Shown here piece by piece: positions 50,005-56,773 of a DNA stretch of 56,773 bases; position 1 is the first letter of the stretch, and every line of letters begins with the position of its first letter. The DNA is taken from NCBI GenBank assembly GCA_003169675.1, contig PNAT01000109.1, positions 1 through 56,773 on the forward strand. Direction: 5' to 3'. Origin of the DNA: Acidimicrobiaceae bacterium. GTDB lineage: Bacteria > Actinomycetota > Acidimicrobiia > Acidimicrobiales > RAAP-2. Made by a program: the position numbers and the translations under genes. Below the pieces are notes generated by a model, which had not been told where the DNA came from, searched no databases, and saw only the letters and a list, made by a program, of their open reading frames with translations.

Positions 50005-51951
50005 CTAGTGATGCTCCGCCGCCGTGAGCACGCATCGCGCCATGTACAGCGGGTGGTGGCGCTGGACCGCTGACCCCGCGTGCAACCGGCAGAGGTAGAG
50101 CGACGCACCGATTGCCGGCGGAAGAGAAAGGCCGCGCGCCGGCACCTTCCAGACCAAGGCAGAGTCGACGTAGGACGGGACGCTGCCGAAGACCATGGTC
50201 AAGAAACCCGAGGCATACGTGGGGTCACGGCTCACCCCGTCGATCACCACTTCGTTCACACGCCACTCCCGGAGGGCCCGTCGAACCGCATTCACCTGAG
50301 CGATGGTGCCCAAGGGCTGTGGCGTCCCGAAGACGCTCAGGTCGCTCAGGATGCGCCGGGCTGACCCGGGCTCCCCCTGGCCGACGGGGCCCCCGCTGGC
50401 GTTGGGCGTCTTCATGGCCGCGCCGGCCAGTCGGAAGTGCATGCCATCGACGGCCTGCCAGAGCATGGGAGCGGGCGAGCCCGAGACGGCGACGGGCACG
50501 GTGAGGAGGACGGTCCCGCCGGGCAACTGCAGGGCCTCCCGCGCCATCCACAGCGGGACCTTTGCGGATACGACGGTGAAAGGCATGTCGAAGGTGACGA
50601 AGACCGGTACCAGGGCGGCCACGGTGAGGGACGCTGCAGCCAGGCCTGAGACGACATTGCAGCGCACCGGTGTCCACTTCGCCCAGCTGGTGAATCTGAG
50701 ATACAGAGCGTCCAAGCCGATGGCCAAGGCGAAGGCCACGAAGAGCGTGAGGAAGGGAGCAAACTGGGCGGGCAGGATTTCCTTGAGCACGGACAGGTTG
50801 GACAGATACCGCCAGGGCAACCAGATGCGTTCCCACGAAGGCGGGCCGCCGAAGAGGTAGGCACCCAGGGAGATCCACATCGTCACCGCGGTCAGGGAAA
50901 GGAGAAGCCACACGATGCGCCGGCGGTGGGCCACGACGAGCGAGGCCACGAAGCCGACCTCAACGCCCAGTCCCAGGTAATTCGGCGGTGGACCGTTTCG
51001 CCCCAGATAACCAACGAAGCGGACGTAGGAATTGGCAAAGTCCTCGAAGTGTCCCGGAAGGAGATACCCGGAAAACGGCACACCGGTGAGGGGAGCAATC
51101 GCGAAGAGCACACCGGAGACGGACTGTGATCCCGCCAGCCCGTACCACGCCGGATACGCCAAGAGCGGCAGCGCGAGAGAGGTGCCAATGAGCAGCGCCG
51201 ATCCGGCGTGTGCTAGGCGCGCCCGAAGTTTGCGCCATCCCACCGCGGCACACGCAGCGATCCCGATGACCGCGAAGAATGCGCACATCACGAGTACTTC
51301 GGGGGAGATGAGGAACTGGACCACCACCAGCGCAGCCAGGTGCAGGCCGTCTCGGGGTGCCGACTTCTCCTGGCGGACCAGGATCTCGTACAGGGTGGTG
51401 AAGAGAAGCGGCGGCACCGCCAGCACCGTCACCGACACGTGGCCGAACGCCAAAGACGTCACCAGGGCGGCCGAGTAGCCGAAGACGAGCGCCGCGGGGA
51501 TGGCGGCGGGTTTCCAGCTGACGAAGGGGCGTACCGCCAGCCACAAGCCCCACGCGCTGACCGCCGGGGCCAGGGTCAACGCGACGTTGGTCGCCGTGAC
51601 CGGCCCGAACAACCAGGTGACCGGGCTCAACACCACCCCCACCAACGTTCCCGAGGTGTTCGAAAGCAAATTGGCGCCGTGAGGCACGTTGACGACGCCT
51701 GAGAAGAACAGGTTGGCGAAGTGGGTCATGGCCCACGCGGGCCAGGTCATGAACCAGACCTCCTGCGCCGGATCCCCGCAGGCACAGGTCAGCGTGGACG
51801 ACGGGTGACCGGTCCAGACGTGCCACCACAGGACGACGGCGGGTACAGCGAATAGACCGATCCACAGGACGTGACGGCAGAGTGCGCGGCCGGCCCGCAC
51901 GGCGCGCTGATGCGACCATGGTCGCGTCCGATCATCCGCCTGGCCCATCAC
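50005..51951 (-). CDS. GT-C-like polytopic membrane protein
   Basis: A 648-residue integral membrane protein with about eleven membrane segments and a soluble C-terminal part. GDPAQEVWFMTWPAWAMTHFA and VPHGANLLSNTSGTLVG in the first loop are shared with the interrupted gene at 34043-35878, including spacing. Both resemble GT-C type enzymes acting on polyprenyl-linked sugars at the outer membrane face, but no experimentally defined relative is evident. GTG 51951 has TACGCT 8 bases upstream; ATG 51948 is the alternative. It diverges from the flavin oxidase. Confidence 0.72.
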   Translation of the reverse strand: MMGQADDRTRPWSHQRAVRAGRALCRHVLWIGLFAVPAVVLWWHVWTGHPSSTLTCACGDPAQEVWFMTWPAWAMTHFANLFFSGVVNVPHGANLLSNTSGTLVGVVLSPVTWLFGPVTATNVALTLAPAVSAWGLWLAVRPFVSWKPAAIPAALVFGYSAALVTSLAFGHVSVTVLAVPPLLFTTLYEILVRQEKSAPRDGLHLAALVVVQFLISPEVLVMCAFFAVIGIAACAAVGWRKLRARLAHAGSALLIGTSLALPLLAYPAWYGLAGSQSVSGVLFAIAPLTGVPFSGYLLPGHFEDFANSYVRFVGYLGRNGPPPNYLGLGVEVGFVASLVVAHRRRIVWLLLSLTAVTMWISLGAYLFGGPPSWERIWLPWRYLSNLSVLKEILPAQFAPFLTLFVAFALAIGLDALYLRFTSWAKWTPVRCNVVSGLAAASLTVAALVPVFVTFDMPFTVVSAKVPLWMAREALQLPGGTVLLTVPVAVSGSPAPMLWQAVDGMHFRLAGAAMKTPNASGGPVGQGEPGSARRILSDLSVFGTPQPLGTIAQVNAVRRALREWRVNEVVIDGVSRDPTYASGFLTMVFGSVPSYVDSALVWKVPARGLSLPPAIGASLYLCRLHAGSAVQRHHPLYMARCVLTAAEHH

Positions 51952-52004
51952 TGCCGGGGAGCGTACCGCCGACGCCAAATTGAGCCAGGACACCAGGCCA
52001 TTCC

Positions 52005-52010
52005 TATGAT
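52005..52010 (+). promoter_or_regulatory. -10 element TATGAT for the FAD oxidase gene (leaderless)
   Basis: TATGAT, one base from consensus, ends 7 bases before GTG 52018. The ATG inside it (52006) would be an alternative start 12 bases upstream, but the spacing favours GTG 52018. Confidence 0.5.
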
Positions 52011-52017
52011 CCACCGC

Positions 52018-53145
52018 GTGCCCGAGCGCAGTCACCGCACCCAGGCTGAGAGGCACCAGTGCATCGTCATCGGAGCGGGCCTTCTCGGCCTTTCAGCCGC
52101 CTGGTCCCTTTCACGGCGGGGCCTCGACACATTGGTGCTCGAGTCGGACGGTCCGGGCCATGAACGCTCGGGGTCGAAGGGCAACGCGCGCATATTCCGT
52201 CTGGGCTATCCGGACCCCTTCTATGTACAGATGGCTCTGCAAGCCAGGGAGCTCTGGCGCGACCTGGAGGCCCTGAGTGGGCAGCCGCTCCTCCACGTGA
52301 CCGGTCAGCTGACCTTCGGCTCCGAGGTCGGCGCGGTCGCCCAGGCAATGTCCGAAGCGGGAGCCCCCGGCGAATTTCTGACACCGGCTCAGACAGCCGC
52401 ACGCTTTCCCCACATCGCCGTCAACGGACCCGCTCTGGTCGAGGAGAGTTCTGGTGTCCTGGCGGCCGACCAGTGCTTGCGAACTCTACGCGCCACGGGC
52501 TCGTTCGAGGTCCGATCTCCCGCTCAGGTGGAGTCCGTGCACCAGGGACCCGACGCCGTCACGGTTGTCCTTGGCGACGGGCAGGAACTCTTCGCCGAGG
52601 TGGCGGTGAACTGCGCCGGACCGCGCGCCCTCTCGCTCTTGGGCGGAGTGAGGTGCCCTCGGGCGCAGCCTTCTTCCCTCCAGCAAGTGGCCTACTTCAC
52701 ATCCCCGGTCGGTGAACCGGCCAGGCCCATCTTCATCGAGTGGGGCGGCGCCATGATTTACGGCCTTCCGGTGATCGGCCATGGTCTCTACAAGGTGTCC
52801 CACCACACCACGGGGCCCGCCACGGCAGAGGACAATGTCCCCTACGAGGACGATCCGGAACTCGTGGCGCTATTGACGGGCGCCGTCCGGCGCATCCTCC
52901 CCACCCTCGACCCGGTCCCGGTGGCCACCGAACGCTGTGAGTACGACAACACCTCCGATGCCGATTTCATCATCGACCGGATCGGCCGCGTCGTCATCGG
53001 GAGCGGAACTAGTGGCCACGGGTTCAAATTCGGGCCCCTGCTCGGGGAGTTGCTGGCCGACCTGGCCACCGACACCAAGCCCGGTGTCGACCTCCGACGC
53101 TTCGCCCTGACCCGGCTCGCCCCGCCGGCCCCGGCCGACCTCTAG
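52018..53145 (+). CDS. FAD-dependent oxidase, monomeric sarcosine oxidase / N-methyl amino acid oxidase family
   Basis: A 375-residue flavoprotein. The dinucleotide-binding motif is GAGLLG near residue 20, GSKGNARIFRLGY is the family's next signature, and SGHGFKFGPLLGELLADL ends the FAD domain. C307 in ERCEYDNTSDADF aligns with the cysteine that covalently binds FAD in monomeric sarcosine oxidase, so a covalent flavin is likely. It would oxidise an N-methylated amino acid with release of hydrogen peroxide. The start was set by the TATGAT element. Confidence 0.88.
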   Translation: MPERSHRTQAERHQCIVIGAGLLGLSAAWSLSRRGLDTLVLESDGPGHERSGSKGNARIFRLGYPDPFYVQMALQARELWRDLEALSGQPLLHVTGQLTFGSEVGAVAQAMSEAGAPGEFLTPAQTAARFPHIAVNGPALVEESSGVLAADQCLRTLRATGSFEVRSPAQVESVHQGPDAVTVVLGDGQELFAEVAVNCAGPRALSLLGGVRCPRAQPSSLQQVAYFTSPVGEPARPIFIEWGGAMIYGLPVIGHGLYKVSHHTTGPATAEDNVPYEDDPELVALLTGAVRRILPTLDPVPVATERCEYDNTSDADFIIDRIGRVVIGSGTSGHGFKFGPLLGELLADLATDTKPGVDLRRFALTRLAPPAPADL

Positions 53146-53154
53146 GTTGAGTTG

Positions 53155-53694
53155 ATGCCTCACTACGTGGCCCTGCTGCGCAGCGTCAATGTCGCCGGCC
53201 ACGGTCGGATCGCCATGGCCGAGCTCAAAGCGTCCTTCGCCACTCTCGGGCACACCGACGTCGCCACTTTCATTCAGACCGGCAACGTGATCTTCCGCTC
53301 CCGGTCCAAAAGCACGGCCAGACTGGCGACCGATATCGAGCGGCAGCTGGCCACCGACTTCGGGAACTCGCCCGCGGTCATCCTGCGCTCGGTGCCCGAC
53401 CTGTTGCGGATCGGCTCGTCCAGCCCGTTTGCCGACCGGGGCGCCGACCCCGCCCGCCATCACGTCACGTTCCTGGCCCAAGCACCCTCGGACGATCGCC
53501 TGCGCACCTTCTCACCTCCCCCGAGCAGACGTGACGAGCTGAAACTGGACGGCCTGGAGGTCTACGTCAACACTCCGGACGGCTACGCCAACACGAAGCT
53601 GACCGGGACGTGTATGGAGCGGCACTTGGGGGTCCTCACCACCACCAGGAATTGGAACACCGTGACCAGGCTCTGCCAGCTCATTTCGGAGTGA
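53155..53694 (+). CDS. DUF1697 domain-containing protein
   Basis: A 179-residue protein of the DUF1697 family: HYVALLRSVNVAGHGRIAMAEL at the start, HTDVATFIQTGNVIFRS near residue 40, and TKLTGTCMERHLGVLTTTRNWNTV at the end. The fold is a ferredoxin-like double unit; function unknown. TAGGTT (overlapping the previous stop codon) ends 6 bases before ATG 53155, so it may have its own promoter inside the end of the oxidase gene. Confidence 0.88.
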   Translation: MPHYVALLRSVNVAGHGRIAMAELKASFATLGHTDVATFIQTGNVIFRSRSKSTARLATDIERQLATDFGNSPAVILRSVPDLLRIGSSSPFADRGADPARHHVTFLAQAPSDDRLRTFSPPPSRRDELKLDGLEVYVNTPDGYANTKLTGTCMERHLGVLTTTRNWNTVTRLCQLISE

Positions 53695-53701
53695 GCCCGC
53701 G

Positions 53702-53707
53702 TACACT
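53702..53707 (+). promoter_or_regulatory. -10 element TACACT for the small antitoxin-like gene (leaderless)
   Basis: TACACT ends 6 bases before ATG 53714, with no ribosome-binding site visible. It supports the 57-residue frame as a real gene. Confidence 0.45.
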
Positions 53708-53713
53708 CGCCCC

Positions 53714-53887
53714 ATGAGTGACGGGGCGCCGGCCGACGCCACCCTTCCCGAACCCGACGTCGACCACGCACCGCCCTCATCCCTCAACACAGCCGTGCAC
53801 CGGCGACGGGCCGATCAGGCCTTCTTCCTCCGTCTGGCCGGTGCCATGGCGCAGAACGGGCGGGCCCTAGAGCGCCTCCGTCGGTGA
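53714..53887 (+). CDS. Putative antitoxin, 57 aa, partner of a Doc-like toxin
   Basis: A 57-residue protein not recognised as a known antitoxin. The N-terminal half is acidic and proline-rich; the C-terminal half (LNTAVHRRRADQAFFLRLAGAMAQ) is a basic amphipathic helix, which could clamp the toxin. It is not Phd-like: the typical Phd N-terminal DNA-binding domain is missing. The stop overlaps the GTG of the Doc-like gene by 4 bases (GTGA), the standard antitoxin-toxin arrangement, and the -10 TACACT lies 6 bases before its ATG. Called an antitoxin only by position and size. Confidence 0.6.
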   Translation: MSDGAPADATLPEPDVDHAPPSSLNTAVHRRRADQAFFLRLAGAMAQNGRALERLRR

Positions 53888-54312
53888 CGGTGCACCCGCT
53901 GGAACTGGCCGACTTCCTCCTCATTTCCGAGGCCGTCCTGGAAGTGCCCGCCCGCACGATCGCGCTGGAGTCCGACCTCAACATGGCTGACTCGGCCCTC
54001 CATGCACCCCTGGCCCGCTTCGCCGGTCAGGATTTCTATCCTGACTTCGCCACCAAGGCGGCGGTGCTGTGCGCCCACCTGGTCAAGAACCATCCCCTCA
54101 AGGAGGGCAATCGTCCGGTGGCGTTGATCGCCACCATTGAGTTCTGCCGGCGCAACGGCCACCCGTGGACTCAACCTCCAGGCGACCAGGACGGCAAAGC
54201 CACCGCCACCGTGCTCACCGACCTGGCCGACGCACCGATGAATGAAGCGACGATCACCGACCTGGCCCGTTGGGTCACCCAAAGGATCGCCCCGGCCGAC
54301 ACCGACGCCTAA
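53884..54312 (+). CDS. Doc-like Fic-domain toxin
   Basis: A 142-residue protein of the Fic/Doc family. The signature lies at residues 66-83: LVKNHPLKEGNRPVALIAT with H70 and GN at 75-76. In Doc of phage P1 the loop is HxFxxANKR; here the aromatic residue is leucine and the final residues are NRP instead of NKR. The C-terminal FCRRNGHPW also fits Doc. Doc phosphorylates EF-Tu and blocks translation; whether this variant keeps that activity is uncertain. It is coupled to a 57-residue upstream gene. Its stop overlaps that of cysM on the opposite strand. Confidence 0.75.
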   Translation: MTVHPLELADFLLISEAVLEVPARTIALESDLNMADSALHAPLARFAGQDFYPDFATKAAVLCAHLVKNHPLKEGNRPVALIATIEFCRRNGHPWTQPPGDQDGKATATVLTDLADAPMNEATITDLARWVTQRIAPADTDA

Positions 54313-55277
54313 AAGTAGATGATCCCCTTGGCCCGCTCGGTCACCTCGTCCAGGTCGTCCGTCCAGGCCCCGGTGGAGAGATACTTCCAGCCCCCGTCGG
54401 CCGAGACCACGACGATGGATGCCTCGACCCCCGGCGCCAGCGACGCCGCGCACTTGATCGCTCCCGCCACGGCCGCGCCCGTCGATAAGCCGGCGAACAC
54501 TCCCTCATCGGCCAGTCGCCGCGTCCACTCGATGGATTCGCGCGGCCGGACCACGGTTTTGCGGTCCAGCAATTCGGCGCCACCCAGTTCCTCGAAGATC
54601 GGGGGGATGTAGCCGTCGTCGAGGTTGCGCAGGCCGTCGACCATTTCCCCGGAGGGGGGTTCGACGGCCCAGATCTGCACGCCGGCGCCTAGCTTCTCGC
54701 GCAGGAAACGGCCCACGCCGAGCAACGTCCCCGAGGTGCCCAATCCGGCCACGAAGTGGGTGATGCCCGGGCAGTCCCGCAGGATCTCCGGGCCAGTGCC
54801 CTCGTAGTGCGCCCGGGGATTGGCCAGGTTGCCGTACTGGTAGAGGAACACCCACCCGGGATGCTCACCAGCCAACCGTTGCGCCATGCGTACGGCACCG
54901 TTCGATCCCTCTGAGCCGGGCGACTCAATGATCTCGGCGCCCCACAACTCGAGCAACTGACGCCGCTCAATCGAGACGTTCGTCGGCATCACGACCTTGA
55001 GGTGGTAGCCCTTGACCCGGCAGACCAGCGCCAGGCCGATGCCCGTGTTGCCCGACGAGGGCTCCATCAGGATCTGACCGGGCTGCCCGGGCACCAGCAC
55101 CCCCGCCGCCTCGGCCCGTTCGACCATCGACAATGCGACCCTGTCCTTGACCGATCCGCCAGGGTTCTGCCCCTCCAGTTTGAGGGAGATGCGAGCCGAC
55201 GGGTTGGGGCTGAGCGCGCTGATGTCGACCAGCGGCGTGTTGCCGATCAGCTCGAGGACGGAGGGGTACAGCGCCAT
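54309..55277 (-). CDS. cysM: Cysteine synthase CysM (CysO-dependent type)
   Basis: A 322-residue PLP enzyme of the cysteine synthase family. K44 in PGGSVKDR forms the Schiff base, PSSGNTGIGLALVCRVKGY (73-) binds the substrate carboxylate, and GLGTSGTLLGVGRFL the phosphate. The genes cysO and mec stand directly upstream, as in Mycobacterium tuberculosis, where CysM takes O-phosphoserine and sulfur from the CysO thiocarboxylate to give a CysO-cysteine adduct. The start follows the cysO stop without a gap. Its stop overlaps the Doc-like gene by 4 bases. Confidence 0.93.
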   Translation of the reverse strand: MALYPSVLELIGNTPLVDISALSPNPSARISLKLEGQNPGGSVKDRVALSMVERAEAAGVLVPGQPGQILMEPSSGNTGIGLALVCRVKGYHLKVVMPTNVSIERRQLLELWGAEIIESPGSEGSNGAVRMAQRLAGEHPGWVFLYQYGNLANPRAHYEGTGPEILRDCPGITHFVAGLGTSGTLLGVGRFLREKLGAGVQIWAVEPPSGEMVDGLRNLDDGYIPPIFEELGGAELLDRKTVVRPRESIEWTRRLADEGVFAGLSTGAAVAGAIKCAASLAPGVEASIVVVSADGGWKYLSTGAWTDDLDEVTERAKGIIYF

Positions 55278-55553
55278 TCAGCCGCCGGCGACGGCCGGCA
55301 GGATGGAGATCTCGGCCCCGTCGGGCACCGGGGTGTCCAGGCCGTTCAGGTAGCGGACGTCGTCGTCATCGACGTAGATGTTGACGAACTTGTGCAAGGT
55401 ACCGTCCTCTTGCACCACGTGTCCCGCCAGCCCTGGATACTCGGCTACCAACTTCCCCAACACCTCGCCGATCGTGGCCCCGTCCAGGCTGACGACGGAC
55501 GCGCCACCGGCGTGGGTGCGCAGGACGGTCGGTAGGCGGACTTCGACGGCCAC
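55278..55553 (-). CDS. cysO: Sulfur-carrier protein CysO (MoaD/ThiS family)
   Basis: A 91-residue ubiquitin-like sulfur carrier. It ends ISILPAVAGG: the C-terminal Gly-Gly is where the thiocarboxylate forms. GTG 55553 is preceded by GAGGAGG at 4 bases, and gives the conserved length; an upstream GTG at 55577 lies in the leader. It donates sulfur to CysM and its cysteine adduct is then cut by Mec. The leader contains a perfect inverted repeat (55573-55604). Confidence 0.93.
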   Translation of the reverse strand: MAVEVRLPTVLRTHAGGASVVSLDGATIGEVLGKLVAEYPGLAGHVVQEDGTLHKFVNIYVDDDDVRYLNGLDTPVPDGAEISILPAVAGG

Positions 55554-55572
55554 GGGGCCTCCTCGTTGGGCG

Positions 55573-55604
55573 ATCACCTGTTGCCTTTGGGCAGGTCAGG
55601 TGAT
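55573..55604 (-). promoter_or_regulatory. Inverted repeat in the cysO leader
   Basis: ATCACCTG and CAGGTGAT, perfect 8-base arms, are separated by 16 bases and sit 20 bases upstream of the cysO start. It may be an operator or a structured mRNA leader that responds to sulfur status; I recognise no known riboswitch. Confidence 0.45.
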
Positions 55605-55632
55605 TGTTGACTGATCTGGTGAGGATTCTATC

Positions 55633-55650
55633 GGGAGCCTCTCGGCTCCC
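55633..55650 (-). terminator. Hairpin between mec and cysO, next to a -10-like TAGAAT
   Basis: On the minus strand GGGAGCC-GAGA-GGCTCCC is a 7-base perfect stem with a GNRA tetraloop, 13 bases after the mec stop. It is followed by GATAGAATCC, which holds a TAGAAT -10-like element. Either attenuation between mec and cysO or a separate cysO promoter is possible. Confidence 0.5.
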
Positions 55651-55662
55651 CCGCCCGCTCTC

Positions 55663-56082
55663 CTAGCCGGGCCCTTCGAGCCCAGGGACCTCGACCGTCT
55701 CCTCGGTGATCGCCCCATCGGCAATCAAGTAGCTCCTAACCACGGGGTGGGAATCGCGCAGGGAGACCAGGACGTAGTGCCAGCCCGGGTCGAGCGCCTG
55801 GGCCATGTCGGTCGGTGAGGGATAGGCGTCGGTGTGGGTGTGCGAGTGGAACACGCCCATGATGTCGAATCCCAACGCCTGGGCCTGCCGGTCGGCCCGC
55901 AGGATCTCCCTGGGGTCGATCTGGTAGATCATGGCGGACGCGGCGGCATTGGGTGTCGCGAAGATGTGGTCGACCTCGTCCCCCCCATAGGGCCCCACCA
56001 GGAGGCCGCACGCCTCGTCGGGCAGACCGCCCAGGCAGTGGGCGACCATCTGCATGTAAATGTCCTTGGACAAGCGCAGCAC
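55663..56082 (-). CDS. mec: CysO-cysteine peptidase Mec (JAMM/M67 metalloprotease)
   Basis: A 139-residue zinc JAMM peptidase. The metal motif is HSHTHTDAYPSPTD with H79, H81 and D92, and E23 in PDEACGLLVG is the general base. It cuts the CysO-cysteine adduct to free cysteine and recycle CysO. GTG 56082 is selected because TACCCT ends exactly 6 bases upstream; GTG 56088, directly after TACCCT, is too close. It is divergent from smpB, and the -10 elements of both genes overlap in one palindrome. Confidence 0.93.
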   Translation of the reverse strand: MLRLSKDIYMQMVAHCLGGLPDEACGLLVGPYGGDEVDHIFATPNAAASAMIYQIDPREILRADRQAQALGFDIMGVFHSHTHTDAYPSPTDMAQALDPGWHYVLVSLRDSHPVVRSYLIADGAITEETVEVPGLEGPG

Positions 56083-56088
56083 CGGCAC

Positions 56089-56098
56089 AGGGTACCCT
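56089..56098. promoter_or_regulatory. Palindromic shared -10 element AGGGTACCCT (mec/smpB)
   Basis: AGGGTACCCT is a perfect 10-base palindrome. Read on the plus strand it gives TACCCT (56093-56098) 9 bases before the smpB ATG; on the minus strand it gives TACCCT (56094-56089) 6 bases before the mec GTG 56082. The two -10 hexamers overlap by two bases, so one site could drive both genes in opposite directions. Confidence 0.6.
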
Positions 56099-56107
56099 CG
56101 ACCCCCT

Positions 56108-56632
56108 ATGGCCAGGGCGAAGAAGCAGATCGCCAAGCGGGCGGCCGCCCGGGAGGAGCGAGGGAGCGACCGCACGGTCGCCACCAATCGCCGTGCCCGT
56201 CGCGAGTATGAGTTCATCGAGACGCTCGAAGCCGGCATCGTGCTGCAGGGCTCCGAAGTCAAGTCCCTCCGGGAGGGCAAGGCCCAGTTGAGCGAGGCCT
56301 ACGCCCGGGTGGACAACGGGGAGATGTGGCTCTTCCAGATGCACATCCCGCCCTGGCAGTTCGCCACCGGCTTCGGTGCCCACGAGCCTGACCGCAAGCG
56401 CAAGCTCCTGCTGCACCGTGACCAGATCGACGAGCTCCTGGGCAAGACCCAGCAGCAATCCCTCACCCTGATCCCCGTCTCGCTCTACTTCAAGGACGGC
56501 CGGGCCAAAGTGGAGATCGCCCTGGCCAAGGGACGCCGCCTCTACGACAAACGCAACCTCATCATGTCCCGCGACGCCGAGCGCGAGGCCGCCCGGGCCA
56601 CCAAGGAGATCAACCAGTGGGGTGGGGCCTGA
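56108..56632 (+). CDS. smpB: SsrA-binding protein SmpB
   Basis: A 174-residue partner of tmRNA in trans-translation, which rescues stalled ribosomes. Family marks are RRARREYEFIETLEAGIVLQGSEVK, REGKAQLSEAYARV and YDKRNLIMSRDAEREAARA, with a basic C-terminal region. ATG 56108 leaves a 14-residue basic N terminus (ARAKKQIAKRAAAREER) of common type; an in-frame ATG at 56060 would overlap mec. The tmRNA gene follows after 81 bases, the usual smpB-ssrA arrangement. Confidence 0.96.
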   Translation: MARAKKQIAKRAAAREERGSDRTVATNRRARREYEFIETLEAGIVLQGSEVKSLREGKAQLSEAYARVDNGEMWLFQMHIPPWQFATGFGAHEPDRKRKLLLHRDQIDELLGKTQQQSLTLIPVSLYFKDGRAKVEIALAKGRRLYDKRNLIMSRDAEREAARATKEINQWGGA

Positions 56633-56713
56633 CGACGGACCCGCGAATGTGGTCATGTGAAATGGCCGTAGAATGGACGGGCTGGCCACCCGGTCAGCTG
56701 GAGACCCACACAT

Positions 56714-56773
56714 GGGGGTGATTGGCTTCGACTCCGGTCGTTGATAGAGGAGAAGCGAGCCGTGGTCTCCGGA
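56714..56773 (+). ncRNA. ssrA: tmRNA (ssrA), 5' end
   Basis: The first 60 bases of tmRNA, cut by the window edge. GGGGGTGATTGGCTTCGACT is the conserved 5' tRNA-like start and D-like region of tmRNA, followed by TTGATAGAGGAGAAGCGAGC. The tag-coding part and the 3' acceptor arm lie outside the window. TAGAAT at 56669-56674 is a possible -10 element for it, with a leader of about 30 bases. Its position right after smpB supports the call. Confidence 0.88.

Noticed and set aside
53714-53887. Assignment of the 57-residue protein as a Phd antitoxin
   Set aside because: It lacks the Phd N-terminal DNA-binding fold; only position and size suggest an antitoxin.
1-56773. CRISPR array, insertion sequence, prophage or rRNA operon
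   Set aside because: No regularly spaced short repeats outside coding repeats, no transposase or integrase motif, no phage structural gene and no rRNA-like sequence were seen.

Overview
The window is about 66% GC bacterial DNA from an actinobacterium, most likely class Acidimicrobiia. Evidence for this: a mec-cysO-cysM cysteine pathway, the MBL-rph-rdgB gene order known from Mycobacterium, an F420-type oxidoreductase, a MoxR/DUF58/DUF4129/DUF4350/RDD/SpoIIM cluster, and secreted proteins with the 42-residue GGYW...DGG.F.FGDA repeat that I associate with Acidimicrobiia. The class assignment is inference. I see no rRNA, CRISPR array, insertion sequence or prophage. Many genes appear to be leaderless: a TANNNT -10 element ends 6 to 9 bases before the ATG or GTG. 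This pattern was used to choose several starts.

Layout. 1-2.8 kb: an acyl-CoA synthetase tail, a peroxiredoxin, an enoyl-CoA hydratase and a HAD phosphatase. 2.8-19 kb: a cell-surface region with a secreted SpoIID-type protein and a secreted beta-propeller protein (both ending in six 42-residue repeats), six of the window's seven family-4 glycosyltransferases counted with the 45 kb copy, two paralogous methyltransferases, and a Wzm/Wzt-like ABC polysaccharide exporter whose operon is headed by clpP. A tRNA-Leu(UAG) and an orphan repeat fragment follow. 19.4-26.5 kb: the MoxR-type cluster. 26.7-34 kb: a DUF4214-methyltransferase, glycerate kinase, an SDR, a tiny zinc-ribbon protein coupled to a polytopic membrane protein, an LLM oxidoreductase and an alpha/beta hydrolase.

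34-39.3 kb: a membrane glycosyltransferase-like gene broken by one in-frame TAA, then a TetR-DUF1330-sulfatase unit with a clear operator, and a LON-domain protein. 39.3-39.9 kb: a 568-base stretch without a convincing gene but with three strong hairpins. 39.9-47.3 kb: lipid and xenobiotic type enzymes (SDR, P450, two hotdog dehydratases around a DoxX protein, nitroreductase, thioesterase) and another glycosyltransferase.

47.4-56.8 kb: housekeeping genes rdgB, rph and an MBL hydrolase, then an interposed accessory block (VOC protein, membrane protein, covalent-flavin oxidase, DUF1697, a Doc-like toxin with an unrecognised 57-residue partner), then cysM-cysO-mec, smpB and the 5' end of ssrA (tmRNA). 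The strongest unusual signals are the palindromic shared -10 between mec and smpB, the Doc-like module, the zinc-ribbon microprotein, the nonsense-interrupted membrane gene, the hexad surface repeats and the hairpin-rich intergenic region.
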